From Strongyloides papillosus (Eukaryota; Nematoda; Chromadorea; Rhabditida; Strongyloididae), in NCBI GenBank assembly GCA_005656395.1, contig SRSI01000078.1, forward strand, positions 1,674,001-1,738,000: a stretch of 64,000 nucleotides of DNA, written 5' to 3'. Position 1 is the stretch's first letter. Every line of letters starts with the position of its first letter. The notes below the pieces were generated by a model. That model had not been told where the DNA came from and made no database searches. It saw only the letters and a list, made by a program, of their open reading frames with translations. Of the stretch, positions 17,677-33,200 are shown one piece after another. Made by a program: the position numbers and the translations under genes.

Positions 17677-20600
17677 CTTTTTTATATATGATTTTTTCTA
17701 AGATTTTGATGTTATATACAAAAAAATTTCATTAATTGTTTAAGAAAAATTATTCCATAACTTTATTTTTTTTGTAAAGTATTTTTTTAATTGTTATGGG
17801 ATAAATTGTTTCTGTCGTAAGATAAAAATAATTTGTTTTATTTTATTTCTAAATTTCGCTTTATTATAATTAAAATTTGTGTTATTTTCTATTTCAAAAA
17901 ATACTGTCCTGTTTATTGATTTGTATATGTATTATTTCTTAAGTATAAATTGAAACATATATTTTTTATAGTTTTAGTTTTTTTTGTCTGTCATAAAGTA
18001 CAAAAATATTGGAACATCCCTATATATGTGTATATAAATATATATTGACAAGAGAATTGTCTTCTATTTAATAAAAAGAAGTCATGCATGCGATTTATAT
18101 TATCAAACTAAAAATTTACCACTAAAAAATTAAGTATGCTTGAAATTACAGTAACATATTGAGTTTAAGGCAGCAAATATGAATTAATGACTCAGATGTT
18201 TTTATTTTATATTATAAAAAATAATAAATAATGTTTTTCTGGAAGGAAAAAGTTTTATAAACAATATAACTCATTAATATTCAACTTTTTTTTTCAATTA
18301 TGCTTTAAGCAAGTGCGAACAAGATGATTCTCAATAACAAAAAATTAATCTCATGCAATAAGCTTTTATTTATAAAATGGTTGTTTTTTTACTATCACGT
18401 AAATATTTTTATGCTCTTATGTTTTCTACCAATTTTACCATATGATGTACTCTTTTGAATATTCATTCATCTTCTTCAAAACAGCTTTTCTCTATTTCTA
18501 ACTGATTACATATGTCTATTATAATTGAAAAATAGTTGTACATGTTTTTGTCCCATAAGTTTTAAAGTTGGTAGACGCAAACAAGATAAACAAAAATTGA
18601 AAAATAATTTTCATTTATGATCCTTTAAAGTACATATGGGGTTAACTTTTTATAAATTTTTTTACTAAATAAACGTAAGTATGGAAATAATATACATTTT
18701 AAAACACAACAAAACAATGAAAACTTATATGTATGTATGAAGATGACGATTATAAACATTGAATAATAAAAAATCTTTTAAATAACAATAAAAAAATTTA
18801 GTTTAAATTGAAGTTTATATGTTCAAACTATATTCTTCAATAAGAAAGTAAACATTATTTGTTTGAAACTTCCTACACACATATTGCATTGTAATTATTT
18901 ATTTTTACTCATAATATTCTTCAAACAAATAACTTTAAGGATGTTTTGATTTTATCATGTTTTCAAAAGTTTTTATAGTAGTTGATAAACATTTTGGATA
19001 TAATTTTTTATATAAAATGTTATTTTATATTTTTGCTATTAAAAACATTAACATAGATGATTTTATTATTATTTTTTATACATACATCTATAATTTTATA
19101 TAAGATACATTATGAGAAAAATAAAATTTAAAATAATAAACAAATTTAGCTTATTGTTTTTATTATATTTATATATATCAAACTTTAATTTAAAAAAATA
19201 TTAACCATAAGATATATTATATTTAAAAGAAAGGTAAACTTTTTTATGAGTAAAAATATTTTTGTACATTTTAGAAAAGCAACTAAAATATTATATAAAT
19301 AAATAATATCACTTATTTTGTTCATTTTATATTTATTTTAGTTATTTTCAAATTGTTTTTTAAAAAATTTATCTAAAGACTGTATCTGCTTCCTTTTAAA
19401 GATGCATTTGCGAATTAGAGCATTTACTTTTTGTACTTTATGTAACAAATATACATTTATTATATTATATATATTTTCTTAAAGATTAGAAGTGCAAATA
19501 TACATTTGATTTTTTTATACTAAAGAGCTATTTCATAAAAATAAAATGTTTTGTTTTTATAATTGATATATACATATATATATATATACATTTTGAAATA
19601 ATAAAAAAAAGAAATATTATAAAATATTCATCTACACAATTGTGTGTGTAATGTTTAATATGACCAAAAACACCTATAAATTTATTACTTTAATATTTTC
19701 CCTTTTTTTATTTAATTGTTCCCAACTCTTACAGACACTCATATATCCCTCATGTGCAGTTTTTAGTTTTTTTTTGTAAACATTAGTTATTTTTACCAAA
19801 ATATGTGTACAAATATTACGTAAACAGCATTCCCATTTTTCTCATGTGATATTATGTTTGTATAAATATCAAGGCGTAAAAGTATTTGAATGTACTCTAT
19901 AATTTTATGTTTATATGTTGTTGTGAGAAAATTTAATGAAAGATGCGCTATACGTATCGTTTTCATTTATATCAATAATGATAATTTTTATTTTTAATTA
20001 ATAACAACTTTTATAATATACATAGATAATGCATATATATAGAATTTTTATTATAAATATATAATGGCATAATGAAAAATTTTTTGTTAGGTTAAAAGTA
20101 AATAAACAAAAATTAACAAATTCTTTTTTGTTTGGAAAAAATTAATTATTTAAATAAGGACAATGATGAATATAATAAAGATTTTCCTACATTATAAAAG
20201 TGGATAATAATTCAAGTATAAGACAAACAAGGAAGCATACGTTGTTTGTTATATTTCTTAAAATGGTGTTTTTATTAAAATTATTTTGCTTTTTATTTAA
20301 AATGCACAAACATAGCAATTTATTGTTTGAGAATACAAGTTTAAAAATAATTTGTTCTTTATGGTTATATATGCTCGTAAGTGTTATATAATTATCTGTA
20401 CATTTAAATACTTTTGAAATAGTGTATTTGAAACTAAAAATAAAAAAATACTGATTAACACATGAGTTGTATATATATGAACTTTTAAAGTACATTATCT
20501 TTTTGTTAAACGTGTATATTTAAAAGTTAGATGTTTTTTAATTTCATTGGTAAATAAATTAAAATTTACCATGTACATGATCTTTAATACCAAACATAAT

Positions 20601-21349
20601 ATTTGAAATGCATCTCTTTTATTTAACCAAAAAATTTATCACAATATTTCTTTTCAAACTTTTGCCAGAAAATATTTTATATATTATATTATTTTGTTTG
20701 ATCGTTGTTACTTCATTCATTTATCAACCAAAACATTTTACTTATTAATTAATATGAATTCTTTTTTATAAAATATTTTTAGCCGTAAACATTCTGCGGC
20801 ATTTTTCTTTTTTTTATTATTTTATTTTAAATTAACGTCAAAGTCATTGTTTATCTAATGATATCGTTAATAATACTTCATTATTCTATAGCGCAGACGT
20901 CTAGTCAGAAACTTAAACGTTTATATATTACAATTTCTTTATAATACAATTATTCTTTTTTTTCTAACATCTAAAATTTCAAATCTACTAAAAATTTAAT
21001 TATATACAATCATATATCTGTCTATTATTATAGTTGTTTTCAATATTATAAAAAAGTTAAAACTCTATAACTGATCCTAACTTATGTATGACGTAAAAAC
21101 GTATTTACTTAGTACATATATATAAAACGATGGATACAATTTATTTTCATATAAACATATCGTGATTTACTAATATTTTTTTTATCCTTTTTTTACTATA
21201 TCCACTATCATTAGCAGATTTGATTATTTTTATAATGTACAAAAAATGTGCATTAATAAATTAGTTTATTGATGTATTATATGAAGGTATGTTTTTTTAA
21301 CAATCAAAAATTTATTGTTTAGTGATTTATTAATTTAAAATAGTATATT

Positions 21350-21700
21350 ATGATATTGTTGATCTTGAAAGAGAGGATCCCCTCATCACATCCCAATTTA
21401 TTTTATTATTATGATCATACATTAAGCTTATTATGTAAAAAATATAGACTATCACTGGAATCAAAAACATGCAATTGCACTTTCTTCTTGTTTATAAGAT
21501 ATTATCTGATAGGATGCAACAAAACAGATAGATGGTTGTTATGTCGAGAATGTTATGAAAAATACTGTAATATTGTAAATTGGGTCAGTATTTCTTTTTC
21601 GTTAGTTTACATTCTTTCAACTATGTCAGCGTATTTTTTTACATATTTGCACATCGTCTTTATCAAATATAGTATGAATACTGTATTCAAAGTGCTATAA
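21350..21700 (+). CDS. Unassigned Cys-rich ORF (possible exon or gene relic)
   Basis: A 116-codon ATG-started ORF inside the desert. Its base composition is less AT-biased than its flanks around 21365-21600. The middle carries clustered cysteines (CNC, then GCNKTDRW, LLCRECYEKYC) arranged like a small metal-binding patch. The C-terminal third is hydrophobic and is probably non-coding sequence beyond a donor-like GTCAGT at about 21583. No family was recognised. It may be a single exon of an unseen gene, a decayed gene copy, or chance. There is no adjacent exon with matching splice phase that I could defend. Confidence 0.25.
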   Translation: MILLILKERIPSSHPNLFYYYDHTLSLLCKKYRLSLESKTCNCTFFLFIRYYLIGCNKTDRWLLCRECYEKYCNIVNWVSISFSLVYILSTMSAYFFTYLHIVFIKYSMNTVFKVL

Positions 21701-24700
21701 TCAGAAGGAAAAAAAAGATTTATTAAAAATTGAATTTATATTTATTTTAAAATTTTAGTTGTAGTTAATACTATATATTAGTGATATATATATAATCAAA
21801 CGTGGATTTTTAATTTATAATTTAACTTTGGTAAATTTTGCCCATAAAATGTTTATAATTATATAACAAGCTTTGGAAATAAATAACTAACTCTCAATAA
21901 TAAAATATTTCATCATTGTTCTCTGAACATTAGTTTATTATTCTTATTTTCAGTAAATTTTTATAGTAAAAATATTCCTATTTATTTTCTTAGTATAAGC
22001 ATAAATGATATTAAAACATTTATTATACTGTTAATTGCTCATGAATTATTAAATAATTTTAAAAATTAGTTTATTGAGTTTAAAAATCATTCTAAAGTAT
22101 AGTCATCCTCAAGGAGGAAGGAGAAAAAATTAATAACGATCTTTTAAAAATTATTTTGATACATATTTATGTACATAATATATACTTCGTCCTTGTCTGA
22201 TCTAACAAAATAATCATTACATTTGAGCTAAGGAAACTTGTTTAGAATCAATAAATGCTTCATCTTTAAAAATTATAAATATATATTAAATCAGTTTAAT
22301 ATAATATTTATTATTTTTCACTCAAAATTGCAACTATAAACATTTGAATATGTGTACTTTAATATGATTTTAAATGTGAACAAAGCATTGACAATTTCTT
22401 TACTTTAAAAATATTCTCCAAATTATTGTACAAATACACATATAATTTTTTATTATGGTTATTGTCTCATTTCCCAGTTTTTTAGTTCTCTATTATCTAT
22501 AGAATATAAAGTAATAACTTTAAAATATTTAAACTTTCAAAATTTTGTTTATGATATTATTATTATCCCATAATTATAAAACTTTTTTCAGAAGGTTTAT
22601 AACAATTTATATTTATAAATTAAATATTTCTTTACTAAGTTTTTTCCTTTATTATTTATGTAAAAGAAATATAGTTTATCACAATGCCATTTAAGATTTG
22701 TTTTTCTTTATATTCAAAAAACAAAAATATTTTGTTTTATTTAATATTTTTTTTATTTCAAATAAAATTAGGGAAGGTAAATTTATACAATTTTTTTCTT
22801 AAGATTAGTCTGTCACATGTCTTACAGTTAAAGTTGTGATAAATTTTATTATTAAACATAAAAACCATCTATGTTGTCATCAAATTAAAATTCATTTAGT
22901 TATTTTTTTTAATTTATAAACACTAAAGAAAAAGTCGTATTATGATGAAAAAATCTTTTTTTCCAGAAATTAGTTAGAAGAATATTTAGAAATTTTATAT
23001 TTATATATCTTAGTGAATATAAAATGGGATAAATAAGGTTAATAAATTCATATTCATTTGTAACTTTATAATTTATTTTTTTTATCCCTAGATATATTTT
23101 ATCCTATAATTTATTATTTGTTTAAAATTATATAATGACTCTTTTGACAAGTAATAGTGGAAATTGTTTTATTAATAAAATGAATTCTATTAAATATTAT
23201 ATTTTACTAACAAATTGTTTATATTAATAAGTCAACAAAAACATATCAACAAAAAGCAAAGATTATGGATAAATTTTTTAATTCATCAACATTTTATCCA
23301 TTAGACTATAGATAAACTTATTATAATGTGTAAATGTTGTAGAGTTGTTCTTAATAACAAAATTAAGCAGTTTAATAGTATCATCAAATGTGTTGACTAT
23401 TATTTTATTTCTCTTATTGTGCCATAAATTTTATTGCAATTCCTTTCCTTCACATTATTATATTCTTTTTAACAAAACAATCAACTTATTTCCGATATTG
23501 TTTAGAGGCAATAATTATTCTTAAGTTTGAGACACTAACAAACACTGATGTTAGACATTTTTTTTATTTTTTTATATATTTTATTTTTGTTGACATTGTT
23601 ATTTAACCATAATACTTGAAAAATATAAAAAAAAAATTAATAATATACAGTACCGGCATTCTGCCTTTATAATGTTTTATTTTTTGTATCGTTTTTTTCT
23701 TATAAAAATATTTTCTACAGTTGTTTTGAAGATAAAATTTCTTGTAAACAGAAACAGTTATAAGAATATTTTTTTTGCAAATTGTTGTTCTCAGGTTTTA
23801 AAAAATAATAATATAATTTAAGCATTATAATCAAAACAAATTCTAATGTCTAGGAAAGGATTTTTATAAGTTATTGTCTCAGATATTATACATAGTTTTT
23901 CTTCAATGTTTACCATTTTCACTTACTTAAAGCTTTTTTTAAAAAACATTAATCATGTAGGGTTATTATGTATGTTTATTGCGTTAATGATAATGTTTAT
24001 ATTTTAACAAAAAAAATATTTATTATTTGAGATGTATTATATATTGTCGGTAAATTTGTCATGATTCATTGTCAAAAGGCATAATAACATTGTATTTGAA
24101 AGGTTAACTTATGTCACATTAATTTTAACCGGACAAACGTCAGCATTAAAAATTTTATGTTAATGTTTTTGTTTAACAATACACTTTTTATGATCAACAA
24201 TCTTTGACGCATCGAGTAACGTTTTTGATGTTTTCTTAAAATTTCAAATTTTTTTCTTATGTTATTTTAACTTTTAAATAGACAACTTTATATTTTGTTT
24301 TTTGATGAAAACATATTTAAAAGCAACAAATGTTATAATTGCCAATGTATACATATATGCATTTATTTTTATATATATATATATTCGTTTGTTTCAAATG
24401 ACTTTAATAATTATATAATATATTTTTTTCAAAAGCACAAACAAAAAACATGAAACTGTTTTTTTTTGAAAAATTATACAACTATATATAAACAAACTTT
24501 TTTATTCTTAAAAATAAATGATTTGCTGAGTAATTAATTTAATAATATAACTTTTTATTTATATTGAAATTTTGTTTATTTTAAATCTTTTAAAAGTTAA
24601 GATATAATAATATTAGAAATATTTTGTATACAATTTTACTTAATCACTAAAGTACAAATTTTTAGAAAATGAACTGTATTGCATTTAATATTTTCTCTTT

Positions 24701-27362
24701 CTTTTTTTAATGTACTTATTTTAAATATTTGATATCTTTTTTTTCTATCATAAAATGTATTACTATATTTCAAACCAAAATATTTTTTTATTTCTAGAAT
24801 CAAATACCTAGTTTATGTAATTCTTTTTATTTACTTTTTTTAAAGTATTTTGAAGTTAAACTATTTAAACATGAAGTTTGATTATTTCGTTCCCTTACTA
24901 ACGTTTTATATTTTAAAATAAGAGACAGTTATCTGGATAATAAACACATTCAACCTAACCCAAACAATTTCGACAACACACCCGTCTTCGCAAAATATAT
25001 TATTTATACTTTTAGAAGTGCATGTCAACAATTCTTAAAAAATGTGCTTTTATATATATAATTTGTTTAGTTCTTTTCATTTGCATCTTTAACTGAAGCG
25101 TTTTACACAACTATTAGTATAAAAAAAATTTGTGGAACATCATTTTTGATACATGCATTTTATGGCATATATTTTCATCATTTCCTAAACTAAAGACAAC
25201 ACATATTTTTTCCATTATTATAAAAAGTTAAAACATTATTATGTTAGGTTATTTAAAACTTCCGATAATATGAATAGTTGATACGGTTTTATAATCAACG
25301 TTTTTGTACCTTGGAAAGTGTTTTACAACGGGGGAATGTTATAAAATAGTCTAGACAATATTTAATGAATTTAGAATGACAAAAATTATATTACAATAAT
25401 ACAGCGCGTTAAAATGTCCCTGTTGCTCTATTTAATTGAGTTATATTTATTATTATTTCTGTTTAAAACCATTCTTCACTGCAATGTATTGTTATTATAT
25501 TCTTACATAAATAAATAGAAACATTCTCTAGTTAAGATAAGACTTCACAACAAAAATTTGTGGTGACCTCTATTTTAGAAATACACTGTTTATAAGTTTA
25601 GATAACGATTGTAAACAAGAGGATTACTTTTAATGTAATTTACATATTTTATAATATATAATTCTTATGGCTTCGGAACTTGATATTCCTTTGTTTTGTT
25701 TTTTTTTTAAATTTTATTTCTAGTCACTTGATATTTGTTTTGATCTAGATAAATGTATCCATTCTTCTATTTTTTGATCACATTTTTACTTTTGCTTAAT
25801 GTTTGATCCTTTTTATACTTATAGTACGTTAAACATCTATTAAAAAGATTATAAACATATAAACATTTGTTTTTTTCTCTAAGAAATTTACCTGCATAAC
25901 AGGTGGCTAAATATTGTTATCATTTATCTAAGGTATCTATATGTATATAATTATTATCAATGCACATGACCAAAATATTAAAATTATTACGAAAAATTGT
26001 TTCTTATTATATAGAGCTCATAAAGTTCCTACATTCTCTCTTATAACATAATATAAATAAATTGTATATTATTTATAGATCATATGTAAAGTTGTGTTAC
26101 GTTACACTTTTAATCGCTCTTTGCTGATTAGTCACTTTGATTTGCGCTTAGTATCTATTAAGCTTGATAATAATAAGAATATGTTAGTTGATTTTGTGGC
26201 TAACTAAATTTTAAGCATCTATTGGTAACAGGAAGTTTAATGCGTATTTTATAATTCCAATGAATGTCTAACAAAGATAATTTAAAATATTTGAAATTGA
26301 GACCTCAATTAATTTTTACTACTTATGTTATTTTTATTTTAAATATAATGCACTTTGATTATTTGCTTGATTGTTATTGGTTAGTTTTGTCATTTGATTA
26401 CATCAACAACGTGACTTTATTCCTAAAATTTAATATCATCTTTCATGTTTTTACTGTATAATATATTAAATAATCAGCTGAGATAGTATTGTAAATTTTA
26501 AATGATAATAAACATAATATTTATAAATTTTTAATCTTAAAAGATGCTATTAATTACTTAACACATTTTTTATTAAAATTTTCATAACCGTCAAATATTC
26601 TCTTTTTTTCTCATAAATATATAAAAAATACGCTTATATACTTTATCCTCTTCTTTTTTATAAGATATGTTTCTTACCATGATAAGATGTTGTTGTTATC
26701 GTAAAATATACTAAATATACATTGTTTGTCTTTTAAGGCGGAGGAATTCATCTATTTATGAATATCATATAAATAAATGCACACATTTTTTAGCTTCCAC
26801 ACCATCGTAACCTTCACATTATTAAGAATGTGTCCTTTTAGTGTACTTTGTGGATGAAGAAAATAGAATTCATTGGTACCTTCTTGTCTGCAACATACAT
26901 CTAATGTTTTTTTGATAAAAAATATTTTACTATTGACGTGTGTATACAGCTATATTCTTTAAAGAACAGTCTTTTTTAACAAAACATATTCGTTGATTTT
27001 GTATTTTTTTTAACATTATATAACAAACAGCCGCTACCAAACATAATACTCTTTCACCGTCATCTTAATAAAAAAATATATATATTACTCATTGATAATT
27101 GACAACGATATTGTTATTTGTATTTAATTTAATATGATGTAATAAATTTTATATTTTTTTTAGCAAATTTAAACATTATTTGCTTATGCTACAACATTTT
27201 TTTAGGATAATTTTAAGATATTAATCCTACTATATATATTAAAAATTTCTAACAAACTAAACATATACATATTTTACTGAAAAATTTAACTATTTGAAAA
27301 TCAAAATAAAAACAAGAAAACTGGAGATTGACGCAGCATCACTTATCAGTTCATATATAAAT

Positions 27363-30285
27363 ATGATATCATTACAGAGATCTCCCTCAACAAATAGTAC
27401 TACAACTGGTGTTTCAGATAATCAACATCATAGTAATGGATTTGATCCTCACCAATTATTGCAAGCTGCTGTTGCAAGCAGTCAAAATTTAAATGTTGTC
27501 AATACCTCATCATCCTCACAAACAAATATTGGAGGACCAAAATTAAGTCCCGAAAATTTATATTTAATTTCAAATATTCAACATCGATTTAATAATCATT
27601 TGAATAGTTTATCTACTCCTGAAGGACAGCGCTTTTTGGGAACTTTATTAATGGGTTCTCATATGATGCCGCAGGCTCATGGAGATCTCGGTAATTTACC
27701 TGCACCAAATACAAGTCCCAATTCAAGCCTTGTTCCAAATAACAATTTATCTAATGTTGTCAGTTCTTCTACCATTCCCAACACAAATCTTTTAACACTT
27801 GAATTAGCACTTAATAATAATCAATCGGTGCATACATTATATCAACATAATTTTTGTGTATGGCCAGGTTGTAATCATCCATGTGAATCATTAGCAGCAT
27901 TCTTAACTCATCTAGCTTCAACACATCGTACAGATGAAAGTAATAATACTCATATTAAAAATCAAATAGAACTTATTGAAAATTTAGAACATAAGATAAC
28001 AAAAGAAAAACAGATATTACATGCTATGATGAATGTTATACAATTAAAATCCTCATTGACAGATTCAATTCCACCAACATTTATTAATAGTTTTCCAAAT
28101 CAAAATGGTAGCAGTATTAGAAGCAGCAATAATTCAATAAATGAATCTCCTTTAATATCTCCTCAATCTCAAAGCAATGGCGATACATCGGGTAATAATG
28201 ATAAGGTACGTTTATTCTAAAATTATACATTCATACGCAAAAAAACAGTAATAACCAAATATATAGATAATTATTTTTTTACTTTATTATTTTCCTTACT
28301 TTTGTTAATGTTTATATGGTTAAAAGTAATGTAGTTTGTGATTTAATCATTTTCAAATAATAACTTATGTACTTTGATGGCTAACTTCTTATACAAATGA
28401 TAAATTTATTATTTTAACAATATATGTATATCTGACTTGATTAACTATCATTTTGTATTATAATTTTTACATTATAAACTATAAATAATACATCAAAATT
28501 AACATTTTACGATTGTTATCAAAATTGATAAGAAGTAACAAAATATATAATTATATTAGATTTTGTGTGTATGTTGTATAAATTATAAAATAGTTACTTA
28601 ATTTAAAATAAAATTAAATATTTTCTATTAAACTTGAATGTAAGAATTTTATGAGGTAAAGTGCAAATTAAACGTATCATTAATTTTATCTTTTTAACAT
28701 TATGAATATATCTATTAAAATGTATATAATCAGTATTTAGTAAATTTTGTTTAAGATATTGAAATAATATTTAATTGCACTGATTGTATACAATTGAAGC
28801 TGATGTAGTGTTGATCAATTTATTTAAAAGTATAAAAATATATAACAAAATATATACAAAATACCATCAAATATATGAACAACATTATTTTTTTAGCAGT
28901 TATTAATTTGAATGACTGTAGAGAATTTTATCATCAACACATATGTGCATATTATTTTTTATTTTTGAAGGAAAATTAGGAAGTGTACAAATTTTCATTG
29001 ACATTTTAAAATATTTATATATCAATTTTTTTATACCATAGGAATTAATGATCTTAGTATTTGTATATAAAGTATCAACATGTTTTTATAATATCAACAA
29101 CAGCTGATTTAAGACTTTTTAACAATTATGCATATAAATAACAGGCGATTGTTGAGCATAAAATTTTTGATTTTATTTATTCTTAATTTATTGACACGAG
29201 ATGGATGCACTTTTATCTTAAAAAAAACGGGTAATAATATCTTGCTCAATCACTTTCAAAACATAAACATAATACTTGATCTTAAAATTGGGGGCTGATA
29301 AATTTTTTAGATAGATTGTATAAACAAATGCGCCGCGTGGTGAAATATATATATTATTATTATAAATACTAAATATTTAAAAAATTTTGTAAATAAAAAG
29401 AACAAGTAAATAAAAGATATATATAATTATATATATTTTCAGACCGCTTTTTCCATTACAACACAACTTAACAATCTTTCAAATTATCCATTTGGAAATG
29501 GAAATTCATCCTCCACAAATGGGATTTTAAATTCATCAAATCAAGCAATAAAGGAGGAAAGCAGGCAAACATCAACACCAAGAAAAAGAGTTAGTGATAA
29601 AAGTATATTGCCAATGCAAGCAGATATAGATAGAAATCGAGAATTTTATAAAAATAATGATGTTAGACCACCATACACCTATGCTTCATTGATTCGTCAA
29701 GCCATACTAGAATCGAAGGAGGGCCAATTAACATTAAATGAAATATATCAGTGGTTCACTGAAACATTTGCATTTTTTAGAAGGAATGCTGCAACATGGA
29801 AGAATGCTGTTAGACATAATTTATCACTTCATAAATGTTTTACACGTATTGAGCAAAATGTTAAGGGTGCTGTATGGACTGTTGATGATCAAGAATTTTA
29901 TAAAAGACGCCCACAAAGAACAAATGGTGTTGGTTCAGGTTCTGTAATAAAAAGTAAACCATCAACACCAAAACCAGAAAATTCGGTTAGTGGATCAGTT
30001 TTAGAGATGGAGAATATTCAAAAAATTTTAAATGGTTCTCAAACAGATTTAAATTTCGATGATATGAATCCATTATGTATACTCTCTAATGCCGCACTAA
30101 AAATAAATGCAATGCATGATGAATCACCCCAAAAAGAGATAGAAAAGCTAGTATTATCACAAAATGGAAACATGCCAAAAGTTGATGTTTCAAGAAAGGT
30201 ACCAAAAAGTAGAACACCATTACCTTTAATATCTAAAACTGAAACTAATGATGATTCTCGTCAAGTTGACAATGTTTCAATATGA
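27363..30285 (+). CDS. FOXP-type forkhead transcription factor
   Basis: Two exons, 27363-28205 and 29443-30285, joined in phase 0 over a 1237-nt intron (GTACGT...TTTCAG), 561 residues. FOXP proteins are forkhead repressors that dimerise through a leucine zipper; in C. elegans the corresponding gene is probably fkh-7. Residues about 164-190 form the FOXP C2H2 finger ([24 protein letters not shown]). Residues about 197-230 form the zipper ([28 protein letters not shown]). Residues about 355-440 are the forkhead domain ([59 protein letters not shown]). The N-terminus is Asn/Ser/Gln-rich. The frame is open upstream to 27261 without an ATG, so an upstream exon or different 5' end is possible. The start used is the first [13 protein letters not shown]. 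The FOXP finger-zipper-forkhead order makes the assignment firm. Confidence 0.95.
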
Positions 30286-33200
30286 TTGTTAAACTATTAA
30301 AAAATTTATAAAAATTTTAAAAAATGAAATTTTTTAGATGATGAATGTTTAAATATGAGATAATATATCCGAAGATATTGTCGCAATCAGGTATAGCGCC
30401 TCAATGTATTCCTAATATATTTTTGAAATTTTTTACTGAACATTGGAAATATTTTTTATATAATAATTAGTATACAAAAGCTATATTTGTTTCTTCTTCT
30501 TTTCTATTATAAGATATATGAAAATTGTGTAGTAATATATGTATGTGTTATTATCAGGCTTTGGCGTTTTAACAAAACATATTTTGTACAAAAAGAAAAA
30601 AAATGCGGCATTATGGATAACTCTAAAATATCACAAACAAGATTGTAATTAAATATACATTATTTTTAATTTCAATTTTTTGAGACGATAGTAAATTTTA
30701 CTGACATTAATAATATTCGGTCTCTAAAAAATAAAATGTATGCCTTTAATATATTATATTTGTAATTTTTTGTTTATGATACACACACTCACATCACCAC
30801 ACATTAATTCTATTTTTTGTTCGTTTTAAATTGTTTCTTTTTATTTGTAAAATTGCATTTTTATTAATATTAATTAAATTTTATTAATTTTGATATATGT
30901 TTTTTACATCTGTATCTAAAAATCAACAACTATTTATTCTTACAAATAAAAATAAATTAACAAAATCTACTTCTATAATATAATTACTTATCTATTTTTT
31001 CAACTTGATATATGTAAAGGAATTTTATTTTGATTAGTTATTATATTTAAATGAGGCTTAAATAAAAAAATGATATACATTGTTTGAAAAATTATTGATT
31101 TTCCATCATAAAAAACAAAATATAGTTATGGAAAACAAAATTTTCCTGCTATATTTTTGTACTTTTTCTCACCACAAACCTTATGATGTGTGGAATACTT
31201 TTTTTTGTTTACCATCATAAAATTGTTTAAAGGGATATTTTCTAACTTTTTATTTTTCAAAAATAAAAATAATTAAATGACGGAAGGTGTCTTAAGAATT
31301 TAAAAATATTTCTTTTAATTATTAACAAAAATATGGTTGGAAAAGTTATGGTAATCTAAAAAATAATTTAAATAGGATGTTTACAATATTTTTTATAGTT
31401 ACTTGTTAATCAAGCAAACAAATTGTGTATTTTATAATGTACTTTTTTTTAATTTTTCAATTGCTTTTGATAATAGTACAATTCTTTAAAATTGTTAAAT
31501 TCTAGGAAAATAAAAAATAAATTACGTGAGTAAAGGGAAGCAAAAAAATTTAATGTTGAAATATTTGGAGTCATGGTAAAAATGAGTAATATTTAACGTC
31601 AGCACTTTCTTTTAACTAGTTTAAAATTTAACATTATATCATTCTGCCATTATCAAATAAAAAAATATCTATATTCATTTTTTAAGTGAATAATGGTACT
31701 ACGTAGGAAGGTAAATCATTTAAAATAAATTAAATCGTTTTTATATTAGTATTAAAAAAACAATTTACTATAAATCTATATATATGAAGCATTCAGAGAT
31801 AGAGGATGTGGCAATTGCATGAATCTTCCAAAAACTTTTTGTCTATTTTTCGTAAAAAATGAAATGTTGAAATTATTTTAATGAAAATTATAATGTTTTT
31901 TATCAAAAAATTCACTTAAAGTTATGACTACAAAAACATATTAAAAAGAAATTAATTTATTGATGTTGTTTTATGGAATCAAATCTTAACAGTTAATAGT
32001 TAATTAGAATGACTACAAAAATATAAATCAATAATACTTTTGATAATAATATAAATAACCATATATATGAAGACATTATTTTTTAGAAAATTTTATTTAA
32101 AACCTACCAAATGCCATTATATTAGATTGTTAAGAATACTTTAAATATAAAAACAATATTAGTTATAATAGTATTTAAAATTTTATAAAAATAGAAACAA
32201 ATTTTAAAAAAAAATACTTATAGATGTTGAAATACAAAAGGAGAGTAAAAAACCAGTATTTAGGTAAGAAAGCTTTACGACAATTAACTAAAACATTAAT
32301 AGCATCATTTTTATTGCAATTTTTGGTATATAACTTAAAAAAATTTTTTAATTTTGAAATGTCATTATTGCTTATATTAAATAAAAATTATTTTTTTTGA
32401 GGTTAGAAAAAAAGAAAATTAATGATTGTTATGAAAAAATTTAACTTTAAATGGCATTATAAAATTTGAATATCTTTTTTATGAATATATAATATCAAGT
32501 AATAAAATGGTATTTAAAAAGAGAAGATAATTATTGAACTATAACAATTGAACAAAAATTATGTTGGTATTATTAAAATACTTATTTTGAATGGAAAATA
32601 TTTTGTTTTCTCTGTTTATGTGTATAAAATTATTAATTTCCTTATTAGTAATATGATTCAATCATCTATTATATATTACTAATTGTATCTTATTTATATA
32701 GTTTTGTACTCTATAATACAAATAATTCAATAATGTTAACTTTTTATAAATTTTGAATTTAATAACATAATAAGATATCATTTTTTTGTTCTTCATATTT
32801 ATTACATGCAATCATAGTTATTATATCATAAATTTTATTTTATGAGGTACTTGATAACTGTATTTATTGAATATATTATAACGGTTATTTTTTAAACAAC
32901 TTTAATCATAAAATTTTAATATTTCTTTTATGCTTAGTTTTGTGTGACTATTTTTAGTAATCAAAGTAGATTAACTTCTTATTGTTGCTATAATTTTATA
33001 ATAACATTTTTATTAATTTATCATGATGCTTCTGCAAAACAATGACACAAAACCATATCAAATTTTGATTATTGTTTATAAATTTTACCAATAAATTTTG
33101 CGGAAAAAAAACTAACATATATGACAAGAAACATTGTAGTCGAAAGTATCATTGATTAAAATTTGATATGATTTTGTTTGTAGAAAGTATTCTTTCCCAT

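Larger units (their letters stand above)
17565..27362. other. 9.8-kb AT-rich gene desert between JNK and FOXP
   Basis: No protein-coding exon chain could be built here. It contains a hairpin in the presumed JNK 3' UTR (17627-17676), short TA tracts, and one ORF with partial coding character (21350-21700, listed separately). Overlapping opposite-strand ORFs around 20187-20495 and the 65-codon hydrophobic ORF at 26264-26461 look like chance. The 3' side presumably holds FOXP promoter or 5' exons. An AG acceptor run lies at about 27151-27206. Confidence 0.5.

Noticed and set aside
20187..20495. Overlapping ORFs on both strands
   Set aside because: Low-complexity AT sequence is open in both directions; there is no domain or codon bias.
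26295..26320. TGAGACCTCAA resembling part of lin-4/miR-125
   Set aside because: The 5' seed portion (TCCC) is absent and the sequence does not fold into a miRNA-like precursor by eye.
29148..29270. Partial inverted repeat (GATTGTTGAGCA / TGCTCAATC) in the FOXP intron
   Set aside because: Arms are interrupted by a two-base bulge and separated by over 90 nt; not stronger than chance.
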